From Alopecurus myosuroides (lineage: Eukaryota > Streptophyta > Magnoliopsida > Poales > Poaceae), in contig CM054062.1 in NCBI GenBank assembly GCA_028641055.1, positions 141,402,682 to 141,466,681 of the forward strand: a stretch of 64,000 nucleotides of DNA, given 5' to 3'. Under the pieces are notes generated by a model that made no database searches, was not told the DNA's origin, and saw nothing but the letters and a program-made list of their open reading frames with translations. The translations under genes and the position numbers were made by a program. Positions 44,088 to 56,887 of this stretch are shown here, one piece after another. How positions within the stretch are numbered: the first letter of the stretch is position 1; each line of letters begins with the position of its first letter.

Positions 44088-44474
44088 GTAGTCCCGAGAA
44101 TAGTTTGGGCTTCACGGAATCCTCCTTGAAGCGCATGTTATTCCCTACAAAAATAACAAACATACAAATTCATAGAGGCCGGGTTAAGTTGCTTTAATAA
44201 CAGCTAGGCCTAACTCCATCGGTGGTCCATATAATAACCCGGTTTCCTCTGAATCCATCCTTTACTTTTCCGGGTCAATGCCCTGATGAGAATGCCAAAG
44301 ATCCAGCTTATTTCACTCGTTAATTGGTCCAGATATCGCGGAAGAGATTTGCTTCCTGTCCATTCCGGATATCTCGTCCAGTACTTAACGCGTATCCCAA
44401 AAAATCAGGACGGGTATCTCTTATCCCGAAATTTTCGGTTCCCGCTCGCCGGCCTAGGTTTCCCCACCCGCATC

Positions 44475-44482
44475 TATAAATA
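44475..44482 (+). promoter_or_regulatory. E4 antisense gene TATA box
   Basis: TATAAATA in the context CATCTATAAATAGACG, about 30 bases before AACGGCTCATTTCTCC, which is shared with E3. Confidence 0.8.
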
Positions 44483-44506
44483 GACGCGCTAGGGGGTAAC
44501 CTAGCT

Positions 44507-44753
44507 TAACGGCTCATTTCTCCCATCTCCTTCTTCCTCACCAGTGCTTCCTCGTCCGAGCTCACAGAGCGCCACCACGGAGACCTCGTGCACGCCGCCG
44601 GAGCAAAGCCGCCGCAAGCTACGCTCTTCCACGGCTCGCCCCGCGCCGCCGCCAATCTCCACCGCCGCGCCCTTGACCTGCCCGCCGGGAGTCGCAAGGG
44701 GACATCACGACTGCGCCATCTGCCGCCGTCGCGCCCTTCTCCAACCCACACCG
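44507..44753 (+). other. E4 antisense gene: non-coding leader exon
   Basis: GC- and pyrimidine-rich leader without an ATG. It ends at donor CACCG|GTAAGCTTCTC, the same donor sequence and position as in E3. It splices to TTTTGCAG|ACC at 45274. Confidence 0.65.
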
Positions 44754-45282
44754 GTAAGCTTCTCACTTTCATTGATTCAACTTCTAATTTCTCCGTTTGA
44801 ACTAGATTGGATCTAGGTCCGCCGCGAGTCATCTCTTACTTCACGCCGGATTAGGTCGCATAGCTCCATCCTAAATCGTCCAATCGCTTAATAGATGACC
44901 ACACATCGCTCCCCTATCGCTTGTAACCATTAATTTCTCGACGAAATCATCCACAAATTTTCCAATCTGGATGCAGGTCGCCCAAACTTCCGCGGCTGCT
45001 CTTGATACCCGGAAAATCCACCACTTCCGGTTCTTTTACTTGCACTAGACATAGGCAATCAACCTTTTTTCATAACTGCCTGTCGATACGTAGATATCCC
45101 ATAATTTTTGTACTGCTCGTCAATACCCGGGTAGTTTGTAATTTTTGCTCTGTCTAGTGATACCCGGACAATTCATAGTTTCCACGCCTCTTACTGATAC
45201 CGCTTGTGAATACTCGGATAGCTCATGATTTCCGAGTCTTAATGTTTCGTGCATTTTGCTTTGTATTTTGCAGACCGTACCA

Positions 45283-47177
45283 ATGGCTCCTAGGAACAAA
45301 GGGAAGCAGCCGGCAAAAACAAGGACGACCCAGTCCATATCTCCCAATTGGGCGCGGTCTTCCGTGACCCAGGCCAAACTGGAAGAACTGGCCGAGTCAG
45401 GCATCCTCCCTCCTCAGAAGGAGATTCATTGGAGGGTACCGGGTGATGAGACCCGGCCTACCCCCAATCCCGACGAGGTAATATGCTTTGTCGAGCACGT
45501 GATCCGGGGGTTTCGCCCCCCGGGTCACTCTTTCTTCCGTGAAGTCCTCAGCCACTATGGCCTCCGGGTGTTCGACATAGGGCCTAACTCTATGTTGAAC
45601 ATAACCCAATTTATAGTCCTCTGCGAGTCTTACTTGTGCATCCCGCCAAATTTGGTTTTATTTATCGAGCTCTTCCAATGCAAACCGTGCCACGAAAGCG
45701 GTGACGGGGCTCTTTTGGCCTGCGGCGGGGTTTCCATCCAACGCCGCAAAAATTCCCCCATGCCGACTCTAAACCTAAACTCACATGTTAAGCACTGGCA
45801 GCTTTCCTTCTTTTATTGTCGGGACACCTCCCCACCCGGCGAGAGGAAGTTGCCGGGTTACTCGGAGGGTCTCTTAGATCTTTCCGATACTTTTAATGCC
45901 TTTCCCCCTGAGTCGGACAGGAAAGCCATCCAGCCCCACCTGGCCAGAATAGCCGTCCTTTTCGCCCACGGTCTCGCTGGGCTCAACCTGGTTAAGAGTT
46001 GGGTAGATTTCCGAATCCAACCCAACTCTATTCGCTCAAAGCTAATGTGCGAATAGTCGGGACACGTCACGGACGCGCTCCGCTATTCCTCGAAAAATTA
46101 CCCGGCCGGCGATACCAACAAGACTATCAAGAGCTTCCTGACTGAGAAGCTGGAGGTGATCAAGAACATAGCCGGGTTAGCGCCGTTCACCCGGGATAAC
46201 CCGGCTCCAGCGGTAAAATCCGATACTTATCCACTTATTCCCGTACTTCGACTTGATACAACCACTAACTTTCATTTTCATGTTTTATCTTAGGCCGACA
46301 ATGTTTTCTGGAGCATTGAGACCCCTCCCAACTCCGGGAACCCGGAGGAAGAAGAAGAAGAACTGGCCGACACCGACGAAGGTATCACCCGGATTCCAAT
46401 CACCTCAACCTCTGTTACTTTGCTTTCCCATTTTTTCTCTTTTTCCAACTATATGCTTGCACCTTTCAGGGATGGATGATAAGGGTGACAAGGACGACCA
46501 GGGAGACCCGGAAGAGACTGAGAGCGACAAGAGCGAGATTGAGCCGGAAGTCGAGGTCGGAACCAAGAGGAAAACCCGCGGGGTCGTCTTCAAGGTTCCC
46601 TACTCTTCCATGTCCTCCAAACCCTACTCTTTTGATAATATGCGCGAACTTAACCGACAGTTATCAAATTCACCACACTTGAAGGATCCGCCTCCGACCA
46701 AGTGCAGAGTAACCCGGAATTCCCCGGGCGAGGATCCCCTCAACCCGGGTATTCCTACGTCCCCGGCTCGTCGTACTGGTATTTCTCCATCTCATCCCAT
46801 CAACTCACCTCAAAAACATCCTTCCCCCAATCATCCATTAGCCGGACAGATCCGGGTCTCACTCTCGGATTCTGTGACAGCCTCATCCACGTCTAGCAGC
46901 TCGCTTCCGGCAGATTTCGTGGTGAATGCCGGGTAAATCATATTTCCGGCTAAGCAATACTCTAGTCCTTTTGATAACCTTCAATTTTCGTTGCTAATCT
47001 CTTCTCTTTTCTTTCCTTAGAGCCCAGGTCACGATCAGTGACCCGGATATTATGGACACGGACAACCGGGAGACGGAGGGGCCGACTGATGATATGGACG
47101 CCACGACTGGCGGTGGTGTTGAAAACAACCAGGAGCAAGACCCCTTGGCTGACTCGGCTCGGCAGGAAGCCGGGTCT
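45283..47177 (+). pseudogene. E4 antisense accessory gene, exons 1 to 4 (5' part), broken
   Basis: Exons: 45283-46212 (ATG at 45283), 46294-46381, 46470-46932, and 47021-47177 up to the E6 insertion. Exon 1 is 930 nt to the donor, exactly as in E3. Phases 0, 1 and 2 at the first three junctions equal those of E3, although exons 2 and 3 differ in length. The protein is clearly homologous to E3 (FRPPGH, FDIGPNSMLNIT, KRKTRGVVFKVP). It carries an in-frame TAG at 46054-46056 where E3 has Tyr (LMHEYSGH). The damage lies in the first coding exon, so no full protein can be made. Confidence 0.85.
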
Positions 47178-50100
47178 TGTAACATCCCAATTTTGGAGTA
47201 CCTGATAACACTGTTGTTTTGCTAATTGCTTGACTAATAAACCTTGGTTGTGTTTGTTGGTGTTTGTTTAAGTGCAACTAAACAAACTTAAAAAGGATAG
47301 CAAGCAGTAAACTAAAAATATTCAACATATTGTCCAATGATAAACATATTCAACATATTGTTCCAATGACCTTGGCAATATTTTCTAAAGTAAATATTGA
47401 TCAAAGAGTTTTCCAAAAACATCTTATGAATCTCATACTTGTTGAATATTATTCCAAGACCTAAATTAAGAAAGAGGAAACACTTAATAAAATTTCCCTA
47501 AAAGATTATCAGAAAAAGAGGCATTCTTAAATGCTTCACCAAAATATTTATCAAATGTTTTTCCAACCTTGCAAGATTAAAAACAAAGGTATTGGATAGC
47601 ATTGACTTGCTATCTCTAGTCATATAAATATTTTGGCAAAGCATTGCTAAAGAAAAGCCAAATGCTTTATTAAATAGAAATTCCAATATTTCCAGAAACA
47701 GAAAACTAAAACAAGTTACTATTGGAAACTTTCTTAAAATGATTTGAAATTCATACCATTTCTTCCTTATATCAAATAAGGAACACACACAAGAGGAGAC
47801 CAAAAATTGAATCCATTAAAGTCCTGAAAACATGAGTTTTCTCCACAGCAACATTTGGGATTTTGAACAAGTTTGTTCTACAAACTTTTTCCAAATGCCA
47901 TGAAATAAATACCACATTCTCTATATCATAAATAAGGATGAAAACCAAAAGGGCACAAGTTTTTGAATAATTTAAGTTGCCAAAAAAACCCTGTTTTCTT
48001 GACAGCACCTTTTAGAAATTTGAACAAGTTTGTTCTATGAAGTAACTCAAAATGACTTGAATTTTCTACCACATAAGGAACACATCAAATAAGAAATGTG
48101 TGCCAAAAATTATCATTTTTGGAAGCTCCTAAGTAGGTTAATAAATTCAATGTCCATTTATGTAAGAATTCAAATTTGAACAACTTTGAATTATAAAGTT
48201 TATCCAATTGAGCCAATTTTCACATATGTTGTGTATCTTAACTAATTAGAATTTTGGGCAAAAGGGTTTCAATTTTTAACTTTGTTTGCCTAGTGAAAAC
48301 ATCATTTTACAGAGAGGAAAAGGACCTAATTGTAATTGCTAGGGACCTAAATGTTATCCTAGTCACACATGTCCTTCTTCTTCCTGTAGATGATGCAATA
48401 GAGGGCATGGCTGCCCATGCCCATTTCCTTCGAGTGGAAGAAATCTTGATGGTTAACACCCCATGTGCACCTCTGTGGTCTCTACCTGCTCCCTCTCTCC
48501 CCCCCCCACGAGTTCTTCTCTCTCTGCTCAAGAAAAACTCCAACCCGAAACCCTAGCCCATAAGGTCGCCGTCGTTCCGGCCGATGCAGAGCTCGCCGCC
48601 GGCAGCCGTGGGCTCCATCACCTCCACCTCGTCGAGTAGGCCCTCGGTGCCGAAGGAATCGAGGCGATTCGACTCGAGGAGGCCGCGCCATCCCGTTCCC
48701 TTCTCCGACCCCGACGGACTCCGGCGATGAATTGCCGCCGCCTCGCTCATCCTCCTTCTTCTCCGAGCATCCGTGCGCATTTTTGGTGAGCAGGGGAATC
48801 CCCCCGTCGCTTTTCCCCCCTCCCTAACCCCCTAAATCGCCGCCGTCCCGTGCGTGTTTCCGGCCGCCGCGCGCGCCTCGTCGCCGCCGCTTTCCGGCGT
48901 CTCCCCGGAAACGAGGTTGTGTTCGTTCGCTTCCCCTCGTCGTAAGAAACGTATTGCTGCTGGTTAATCGATGAACGGTGGACGTTTTGCGTGAGATTGG
49001 AGCTCACCGGAGAGCCCTCCCGCCGGCGTGACGTCGTGGTGACGCGCGCACGATGTCACCGCCTCCTTGACCCGCGCTTAGGAGTCAAACCTGCAGGTGG
49101 GCCACGGATTCGCCCGCGTGGCTGCCCGCGTGGACCGCTGGCCCGCATGTGAGCGTCATTAGCTAGATCCCGCCGCGGTAACCGTAGATCTGGCCGGCCC
49201 GTTTGTAGATCTGGCCCAATAATGTGTTGTTTCCCTTTTATTTTATTTTCAGAAACATCCATGTTTACTTTTGGGCTTAAAAGGCAACCAAAACAATGAA
49301 TTTGACCAAACTAAAAATCACAGTGGTACCTAAACAAAATCTAAACCACCTCCAACTTGTAGATCTACAATTGGATGATTACTTTTGAAACTAAAAATGA
49401 TTTGGCAACAGGTACCAGAAACACCAAAATGAGCACCATTTTTATTTCACAACTCAAAATGAAGTGAGGCTAATTGCATTGGAAAGCCCTTGAAATTACC
49501 TAAAAGGAGCAATTAACCTTGCTTCCAAATTCCAAGTATTTTTGAAATGGCATGCAATTTGGTAAAACACCAGAGAGCACTTTGGTGATTTTTATAAATT
49601 AATTAAAGATGAAAATTGATGCAAACCAAATTGGATGGTCTTGTAAATGTTTAGGACTATCCAAACCTAGAAGGGTTTAATTTTTAGAGCATCATAGAAA
49701 ATTTGGTGGACAGATCTTTAAAATGCTTATTTCTGCCATTTTGGCATTTTAAGTAATTAAATTGAGTTATTATATTTTTTGTGTTGCAATGATGTTTTCT
49801 AGCATGTATAAGTGGTGTGAACTTGTTTTCTAAGTTTTACTTAGCTATTTTATCATGTTATATTGTGTGGACTTGAGTGGAGAAGAAATATGATATTTGT
49901 TAGTAGCATATGTTTATCTCTAGTTTATAGTTGCATATAGATTTTGAGTGTTAACTTTATGTGCAAACACTTGGATTTTTGAGTGTATCCAGTACCATAT
50001 TGGTACTTAGTTTGGGTTGTTATCACCTCTGCTAGCTTGCATTTGAGTTGGTAGAAAAGCATGAATAGCTTTGTGGTGACTATGAATGTTTTGGAAAAAT

Positions 50101-53100
50101 TCCCTCATGTGTGGAATTTTTGACATGAACATTTGTGATTGTGTAGCCACATATTTTTGTGTTGTATTCATAGGACCAGTAGCATATTTTTTATGTTCTT
50201 ATGAGTACTTGATCCCTAGAGTTTTCACTTGTGTGAAAACAATAACATGAGTAGCATTATCTTACTTATTTTTGCATCCTATTATTTTCTACTAGTATGG
50301 TTAATGAGATAGATGCTAGTTTAGTTTTTTGTTAATTTTTAGCAAGTGGACCAGAGGCATTGTGACCTCTTAATGCTTTGTTATGCTAGTGGAACAACCA
50401 CTGGTTTAATTGCATTTTTGGTGGAAACATTATTTCCCCCACACTAGATGTGTTTCTTTTATGTAGTTCTCTAACTAATGAGTGCCTAGTATTTTTGCTT
50501 TGGGAATTTTTGTGCTAAACAAAAATGGGTATGCTTCTGTTTGTAAGTGGTTGTAATCATGTGTGGCTTGCTAGGAAAAAAATCCATCCTTGGAGTGTTG
50601 ATTGATTCCTCTAAGTAATGCCCTTTTTGTTACCACTAGTATGTAGGAGTTGCCCTGCAAATTGATGCATTGTTTTATCAAATGGGATATTTTTGTTATA
50701 GCAAGTATAGATGTTTTTCACTACTGTTTTTATGACATGGACCCTCTGGTTGTATTTCAATTACTTGATTGAAATTCATCCATTGATTCTTCATGTTTGA
50801 GTAGTACTAGTTTCCTTAGCAGTTTTTGTGTTGAATTGTTTTTCCTGCCAATTTGTGTTTGGTAGATAATTGTGTATCCTTGCATGAGGACATGTTTTCA
50901 TTCCCATTATGATAACATGGTTCCTTGTTTGCATTTTAGTACTTTACTTATTATGCATGCTTGCATAGAAAACCCTTAGTAGAAACATGTCTATAGGATT
51001 CCTCCTTTTTCAGTCATTGTTTCTATTGTTCTCACTATGAGAAATTGTGTGTTTTGTGATGAGTCTATTACCTTGTTACACTTGTGTAGGCTCACTGATT
51101 TGTAAAAGTAACTTTCGCAAATCATGTGTCTCATTTATTCATGATGAGAATTTAGACTTAGTAGCTTAGCTACCTTATTCTTTTTGTTGTTTTGTTGATA
51201 GACCCATTGCCATGATTATTATTGTGCATGTTTTATACACTTTTAGTAGTCTCACCCTTGTGAAACTAAGTGTATTTTGGGTTTATTAATATCTTGGTAT
51301 GAGAGTGGCACACCCACTGAGTCCATGATATTGAGGTTGTGAGATATGTTCCTCCAACCTTAAGTTGTCTTATTAAAGGGCATTTCTGCCAAGTGTGTTT
51401 GTTTGATTGTTTGCCTAAGTTAATAATTGTGTGATTAGTTATTATTAGATTTCCTTGCTGTATGTATTGTTATGTATGGTTGCTTGCCTTGATTGGTTCT
51501 GAATGTGTGTCCTTTATTCCTTTTACGGCGTTAGAAAACGAAGAGGAAGGAAGTGTCGGGAAGCGGTGTTTCAAGTTCCAGTCACTCCAAAACCAGGGAC
51601 ACAAGAGATACCAGGCAAGCCATCCTGATGCTTGCTGATACAATACTTACCATTATCTATCATGCATGTTTTACCTCTGAAGTTTTACAAAAACTTGATT
51701 ATCAAAACTATTTTTGATGTGGAATTTACTACTATACTATATTATAAGTTACTATCATGCCAATAGTTAAACTTGGTAATACCAAGCCCATAAGCCACCC
51801 TATGGTATTTATTACCATCAAATATACTAGTCCCTAAGTGGACACCCTAAAATTGTGAGTCTACAAAACAAAGGCTTTACGGAAAAAACCGGAGAAAAGG
51901 CGGATCCTTGTTCTCCGGAGGAATGTGGAAGTGGTCATTTTTGAGAAAGTGGTGTTTTCAAAAATGACACATAACCTAGTCTTCGCCGGACAACCTTTAC
52001 CGTACTGCCACCCTACCCCAACATGGGCACGGGGCTTAACTTGAAGTTTGTTCTTATTAGTGTGTGCTATCTCAATCGCTATAAGGGACGTCGTACCCTC
52101 GAACCGAATGTCGCGGAGACATATAAAGTGTGGGATTAATTTTCCCTCCGGTCGCATCTGTTGAGGCATCCTGGCTTGGCGGGGATTAGCTCGGTGCCGG
52201 GGATATGGTAAAACTCAACTGAGAGATAGGCATATACTAGCTTGAACATAGTGGATGGTTATGATCATATACCTGATGTTTACATACTGTTGTTACAGTC
52301 CGTGATTGTTCACGGGAGGTGTACTGGATCTGGTGGATGTGTACACCTCTGCAGAGTATAACTTTTTCGAAGAAGCCGCGTCCTCGGATATGGACAGTTG
52401 AATGGCCATGTAGCTAGCATTGTGTCAATGTTTTCAAAAAGGAGTTTTGAAAGGGAAATTTTGGAAAGGAAGTGTTGAACTTGTGAAGTTCGGAAAGGAA
52501 TGGAAACTTATACCGTGGAGGTATCGTCGATGATGAAAAGCCAGATGCTGATATACAAAACAAAATGTTTTGCAAAGAAAACCTCTTCTACTCTAAGCAA
52601 GAATTCTGGAAACTGATTCCAATAAGTTTTGCAAAGAGAAAATATTCTTTAACAAAACTTTACAAAACCTCTTGTACATGTGAGATCTACAAGAGAAATA
52701 AAACTATATATTATTTTTCTTCTGAAGTATCTTCTTCAACGAAGATACAGATAAACCTGACTGCAACTATGGTGTCATCATATATGAACACCATTGATAG
52801 TGAACCCTATTTATAGCCTACCTATTCCACCATATAAGCATATTTGCATGTTGGTAAGTGACATGATGGATGTCTTGCTGAGTACATTCAAATGTACTCA
52901 TTATGGTTTCGCCCCTGGTATCTACTTGCCAGACTTTGAGAAGGAGCCTCCGAAGGATATCTATGAAGAGAAGTACGGAGCTGACGGCTTTGCGAACTAG
53001 GATCGTCTCCGGGTCAGCAGCCTGTAGGTTAAGGCGTGACTTGGGCTCAACTACGTTGTGTTTTATTTGTCTTCCGCTGTGTTTGATAAGTTGCCTGCCC

Positions 53101-53277
53101 CATGTGGCAGTTGTGTTAAACTTGATCATGTGATATTTGTGTAATACCTTTGTGTATTCGTGTAATGGATGATGTATTTCTGTGTGCCAACTGTGTATGT
53201 TGTTCACGACTGATCTTTCTGGGATCGTGAATGTATGCATACGTAGGGTTTCAGACTGCCGGTCTGGGGTCCTTACA
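47178..53277 (+). repeat. E6 5' LTR (6100 bp)
   Basis: A GC-rich block at about 48540-49200, with a pyrimidine-rich lead-in, is the likely promoter and leader region. AT-rich elsewhere. A 68-codon frame at 52794-53000 (GFAPGIYLPDFEKEPPK) is identical in the other LTR, but overall LTR identity is so high that this says little. Confidence 0.95.
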
Positions 53278-56200
53278 GAGTTGGTATCAGAGCCATCCTG
53301 ACCTTAGGAGACCTTAGTTAGCATGGACGTCAGATAGGAAAGAAAAGTATTTTCGAGTAAAAACCTATTTACTATCTAAATTATTTTTATCCAAGGGAAT
53401 TTTAGTATATTTTCCCTCCTTATTATCTTTTCAAAAGATTCTAAATGCATATCAAGGGCGTCCTTGAACAGTGGTTCGAAGGGCGGGCCTTACAAAGTTA
53501 GTATCTCTCTCGGTTAATAGTTTATTTCTTACTTGTTTGCAACTGCTCCGCTCTGTTTTTGAAACATCTCTCGTCTTTGAAGTTTTCTGTCCAGAAAATA
53601 GTTGGAGTTTCAAAAACAGATTGTTGCATAAAGTTTTATCAAAACTTTACTTCTATTTATCTTTTTTTCATACAAAAACTTGTATACTTGCCGATGTCCC
53701 GAGAAGACCAAAATAATTGCCTAGCTCTACAGTGATGATGGTCAGAAGTAGATATAGTTCTTCAGCCACTTCTAGGATTTTTGGATCAGTCTAGTTTGGA
53801 GTAATTTAGCGATAACTCCATGAGTCGTCTCCCCTGACGTAGCTCCAATGGAGCCTTGCTTGTGTGTTTTGGCTTGTTTATGTGTGTCCGTAGGACTTTG
53901 TGCTATTGTGTGGTGTAGAATTTGGTTCATCTAGGCTTCTTTATGTTTGTGGGGTGCTCAAAATTTGCATATTTGTGCTTGCCCCGCTCTTGTTTTTGAA
54001 TCGCCTCCTGTTAAATTTTTTGCAAGCAAAAATGTTGGTATAGCATTCAAAAACAAGAATTTGTTGCTTAGACTTATACTTGTTTTCGCTTCATAATGCA
54101 ACCCGTCGTGAACCACCACCATCTCCCTCACAATCAATGAAAGCACCGTTGTGCCTAATAATAGAGGACCATCAAGCCACACGAGCTGATAGCGTTGCTA
54201 CCAGTGATGCAATCCAACAGATAAAGCTCCAACAACGAAAACCCTCAAAGAAGAAAAGGCGTGAAGAAAATCCAACCAATACTGACCAAAACCTCTATGT
54301 TTTGTCTGTTTGCAAAAGACTCTTTTTACCCTGTTGGCTAAATGTTGCACATTTTTTAGATCCCCTTTTAAAAGTTATATACCTCCCTCCTCTGGAGAAA
54401 GGTGCAAAAGAAGTCTTCACATGCCATGATGCGCAACCCCCTCAAAAGCCAATCCGAAGAGCACAATTCATTTTCGACGTACGATGACTCTAGTCGTATC
54501 TTGTCGGACAGACATGATTTAATAGAAAGCTAACAAGACTAACATGCTTGGTCTAATCTTAGGTTGACACCTAACCAAATCATGCAAACTACTAACAACT
54601 CTTTCTAAACAAAAGAATTAAGTGGCTTACGACACTTTTTAATCTAGTTGGTAAAAAGGAGAAGTCACGAGAAAATAAGATGATGACCTATTCGTTTACT
54701 AGTCAATAGGATATCATGTGTATCTAATTTGGAAACCAAATTTTAATAAGACATTGTGTTTACTATGAAATTCGGGGTTTAGAAATTAAGTGAACGATGG
54801 AACGGTTGTGATAGATATAGGAAACAACAGTTTTCCTGTTTTAGTCTCTTTGTGTGCTCTTGACTGAAATAAATTTGTGTTTTATTCAATCTTGCTTCCT
54901 AACTTATATGGAGTTGTTAGGACTTGTTATTATGTTGTTTTATTACAATAAATCTACCCTAGAAAGTGTGTGCATGATTGAAAACTCGAATAAAAATGAA
55001 ATAACATTTGTCACCTTCTAGTTTATTAATTGGAAGTATTGTGAGAGCTAGATCTGTGTATACTTTCTTAGTAGATTTTGTGCTATGTTTTCTTTGAGTC
55101 CAGTACCATTTAGGTACTGTTATTTTGATGCTTGTACCTATGTTAGCTTGCATGTCTCTTAATAGTAAAGCATGTGTAAGCATTACTATCAGTATGCACT
55201 AGTATTGCTTCACTAGATTAAATAGCCTTATATTTTTATCTTGTATGCAAAGTTTTTCATGAGTAACCAGAGGTTTAGTACCTATTTTGCCTTGGTATTA
55301 GTAGGCCATAGCCCACTGGTCCCATTGCATTTTTGGCTTGAGGATGAAAATCCCCAACCATACACATGTGTGAAAATAGCATGTTTCACTATGTGATTGA
55401 TTTCTATTTCCCACCATGGAAAATATAATTGTTTGTTTTCACTTATGCAAGTGAGAAGTTTATTTCTTATTAGTAAAGACTAATATGTTTAGGTGTGATC
55501 CATTTGTTAGCATAATATTCCTTAGGGGTATCATGTTAAGAAATGTTTCACTATCGTGTGCTGAAATTAAATTGTTCGCAAATAAAATAAATTCCTCTTG
55601 ATTGGTAGATTGTTTGTGAATGATTTTAAATTGAGTGTATGGATTTTTGAAAAGGTTTAGATAAATTTTAATTAATTACATAGCTACTGGTTGTGTGAGT
55701 TATACCTTGCTTGTTTGCTAGTAATTGTTTAAGAAAAACATAAATTGCTAGAATTAATTTATGCATGTTTAATAGTTGTCTCATGGGATTGTTTTGATGT
55801 TTGTGCTTACTAGCATGAGTAAGTTTTGTGTACTGTTATTAGGTACATTTAAGTTCATGTCTTGCTTTTTTAGATTTAAACATCATAATAGCATTGTTTG
55901 CTTCTCTAGTATTGAACTAGTTCCACCACTAGAAAATGGTGATTTTTGCTCTAGTATTACACTCTTTTATTTTATGAGTATATGTGTTGACATAGCATGT
56001 TTAGGAAGTTATTACTTCTGTTATCATGCCATGAATTATTTAGTTTCATGTTCTATGTTTATAGGATATGATTATCTCTTATAGCATGCTGGTGTAGATT
56101 TTTCATAACTAGTGTGTTATTTGTGCAGTCCTGTTTTTATGCCTGTGTAATAGGAGTTTTATCTTGTGTGAAGATGGTGTTTTAGAGTACCTTTATGATT

Positions 56201-56887
56201 GTATTCATTGGTTTTTAGCTACTGGTTGTTTGCTAATTGTTCATGATTGATGGATTCCAAAACCTCTAATAAACAATAACCTAGTGAATAAATAGTCTAT
56301 TCATCTGTGGTGTTGTTTGCTTGCTTATTGGGTTTTGTTTAAATGTTTTACCTTAGCATGAGTTTATACTTGTGTTATGATTGTGCTTAAGAGTATCTTA
56401 AGAATCTAAAACATCCAACTAAAATCATGAACACATTAAGTGATAATTGCTTGTGTGATGCTAATATCCACTGCCATGGGTATTATTCTGTCTGTTTATT
56501 TTACCTTAGCAACCTAACCTTTGCACCCACAAGCTATATTTTTAGCTTCTTATATACCTTGTTATGAGAGTGGTACACCACTCCATATGTGGTATGTAAT
56601 ATGTGGGATATAGCTAGGAACTCCTGTAAATAATTGACGGTACATTTCCAAGTAATTCTGCACTAACCTTAATTTTTGTTCAAACTAGGAAACAAAAGTT
56701 TTGGACTTAAAATAGTACTGGTGTGCTTTTTAAAGTGAATTTACTAAATTAGGGATGTACACCACCTCCCAAGAAAAGTAAAAGGGGGGAAGCACCTGCA
56801 CTCCCAAGAAACATTGTGTTTGTTGGCCCTCCCTTAGTCCTCGCTTGCGAATCTCGGGGACGAGATTCTTTTTAAGGGGGGAAGACC
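53278..56887 (+). other. E6 internal region
   Basis: The PBS TGGTATCAGAGCC is at 53282-53294. A 135-codon frame at 54080-54487 starts near RREPPPSPSQSM, vaguely gag-like at its first residues and then unlike any family I know; I do not call it a gene. 54500-56840 is AT-rich with no coding sign. Confidence 0.8.
56849..56887 (+). other. E6 hairpin and polypurine tract
   Basis: GAATCTCG-GGGA-CGAGATTC (56849-56868) is a perfect 8-bp stem with a four-base loop. It is followed by TTTTTAAGGGGGGAAGACC, the PPT, directly before the 3' LTR. Confidence 0.8.

Noticed and set aside
52794..53000. 68-codon frame identical in both E6 LTRs
   Set aside because: LTR identity is so high that conservation is uninformative; no domain.
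54080..54487. 135-codon frame in the E6 internal region
   Set aside because: First residues look gag-like, but the rest matches nothing I know, and the region is otherwise non-coding.
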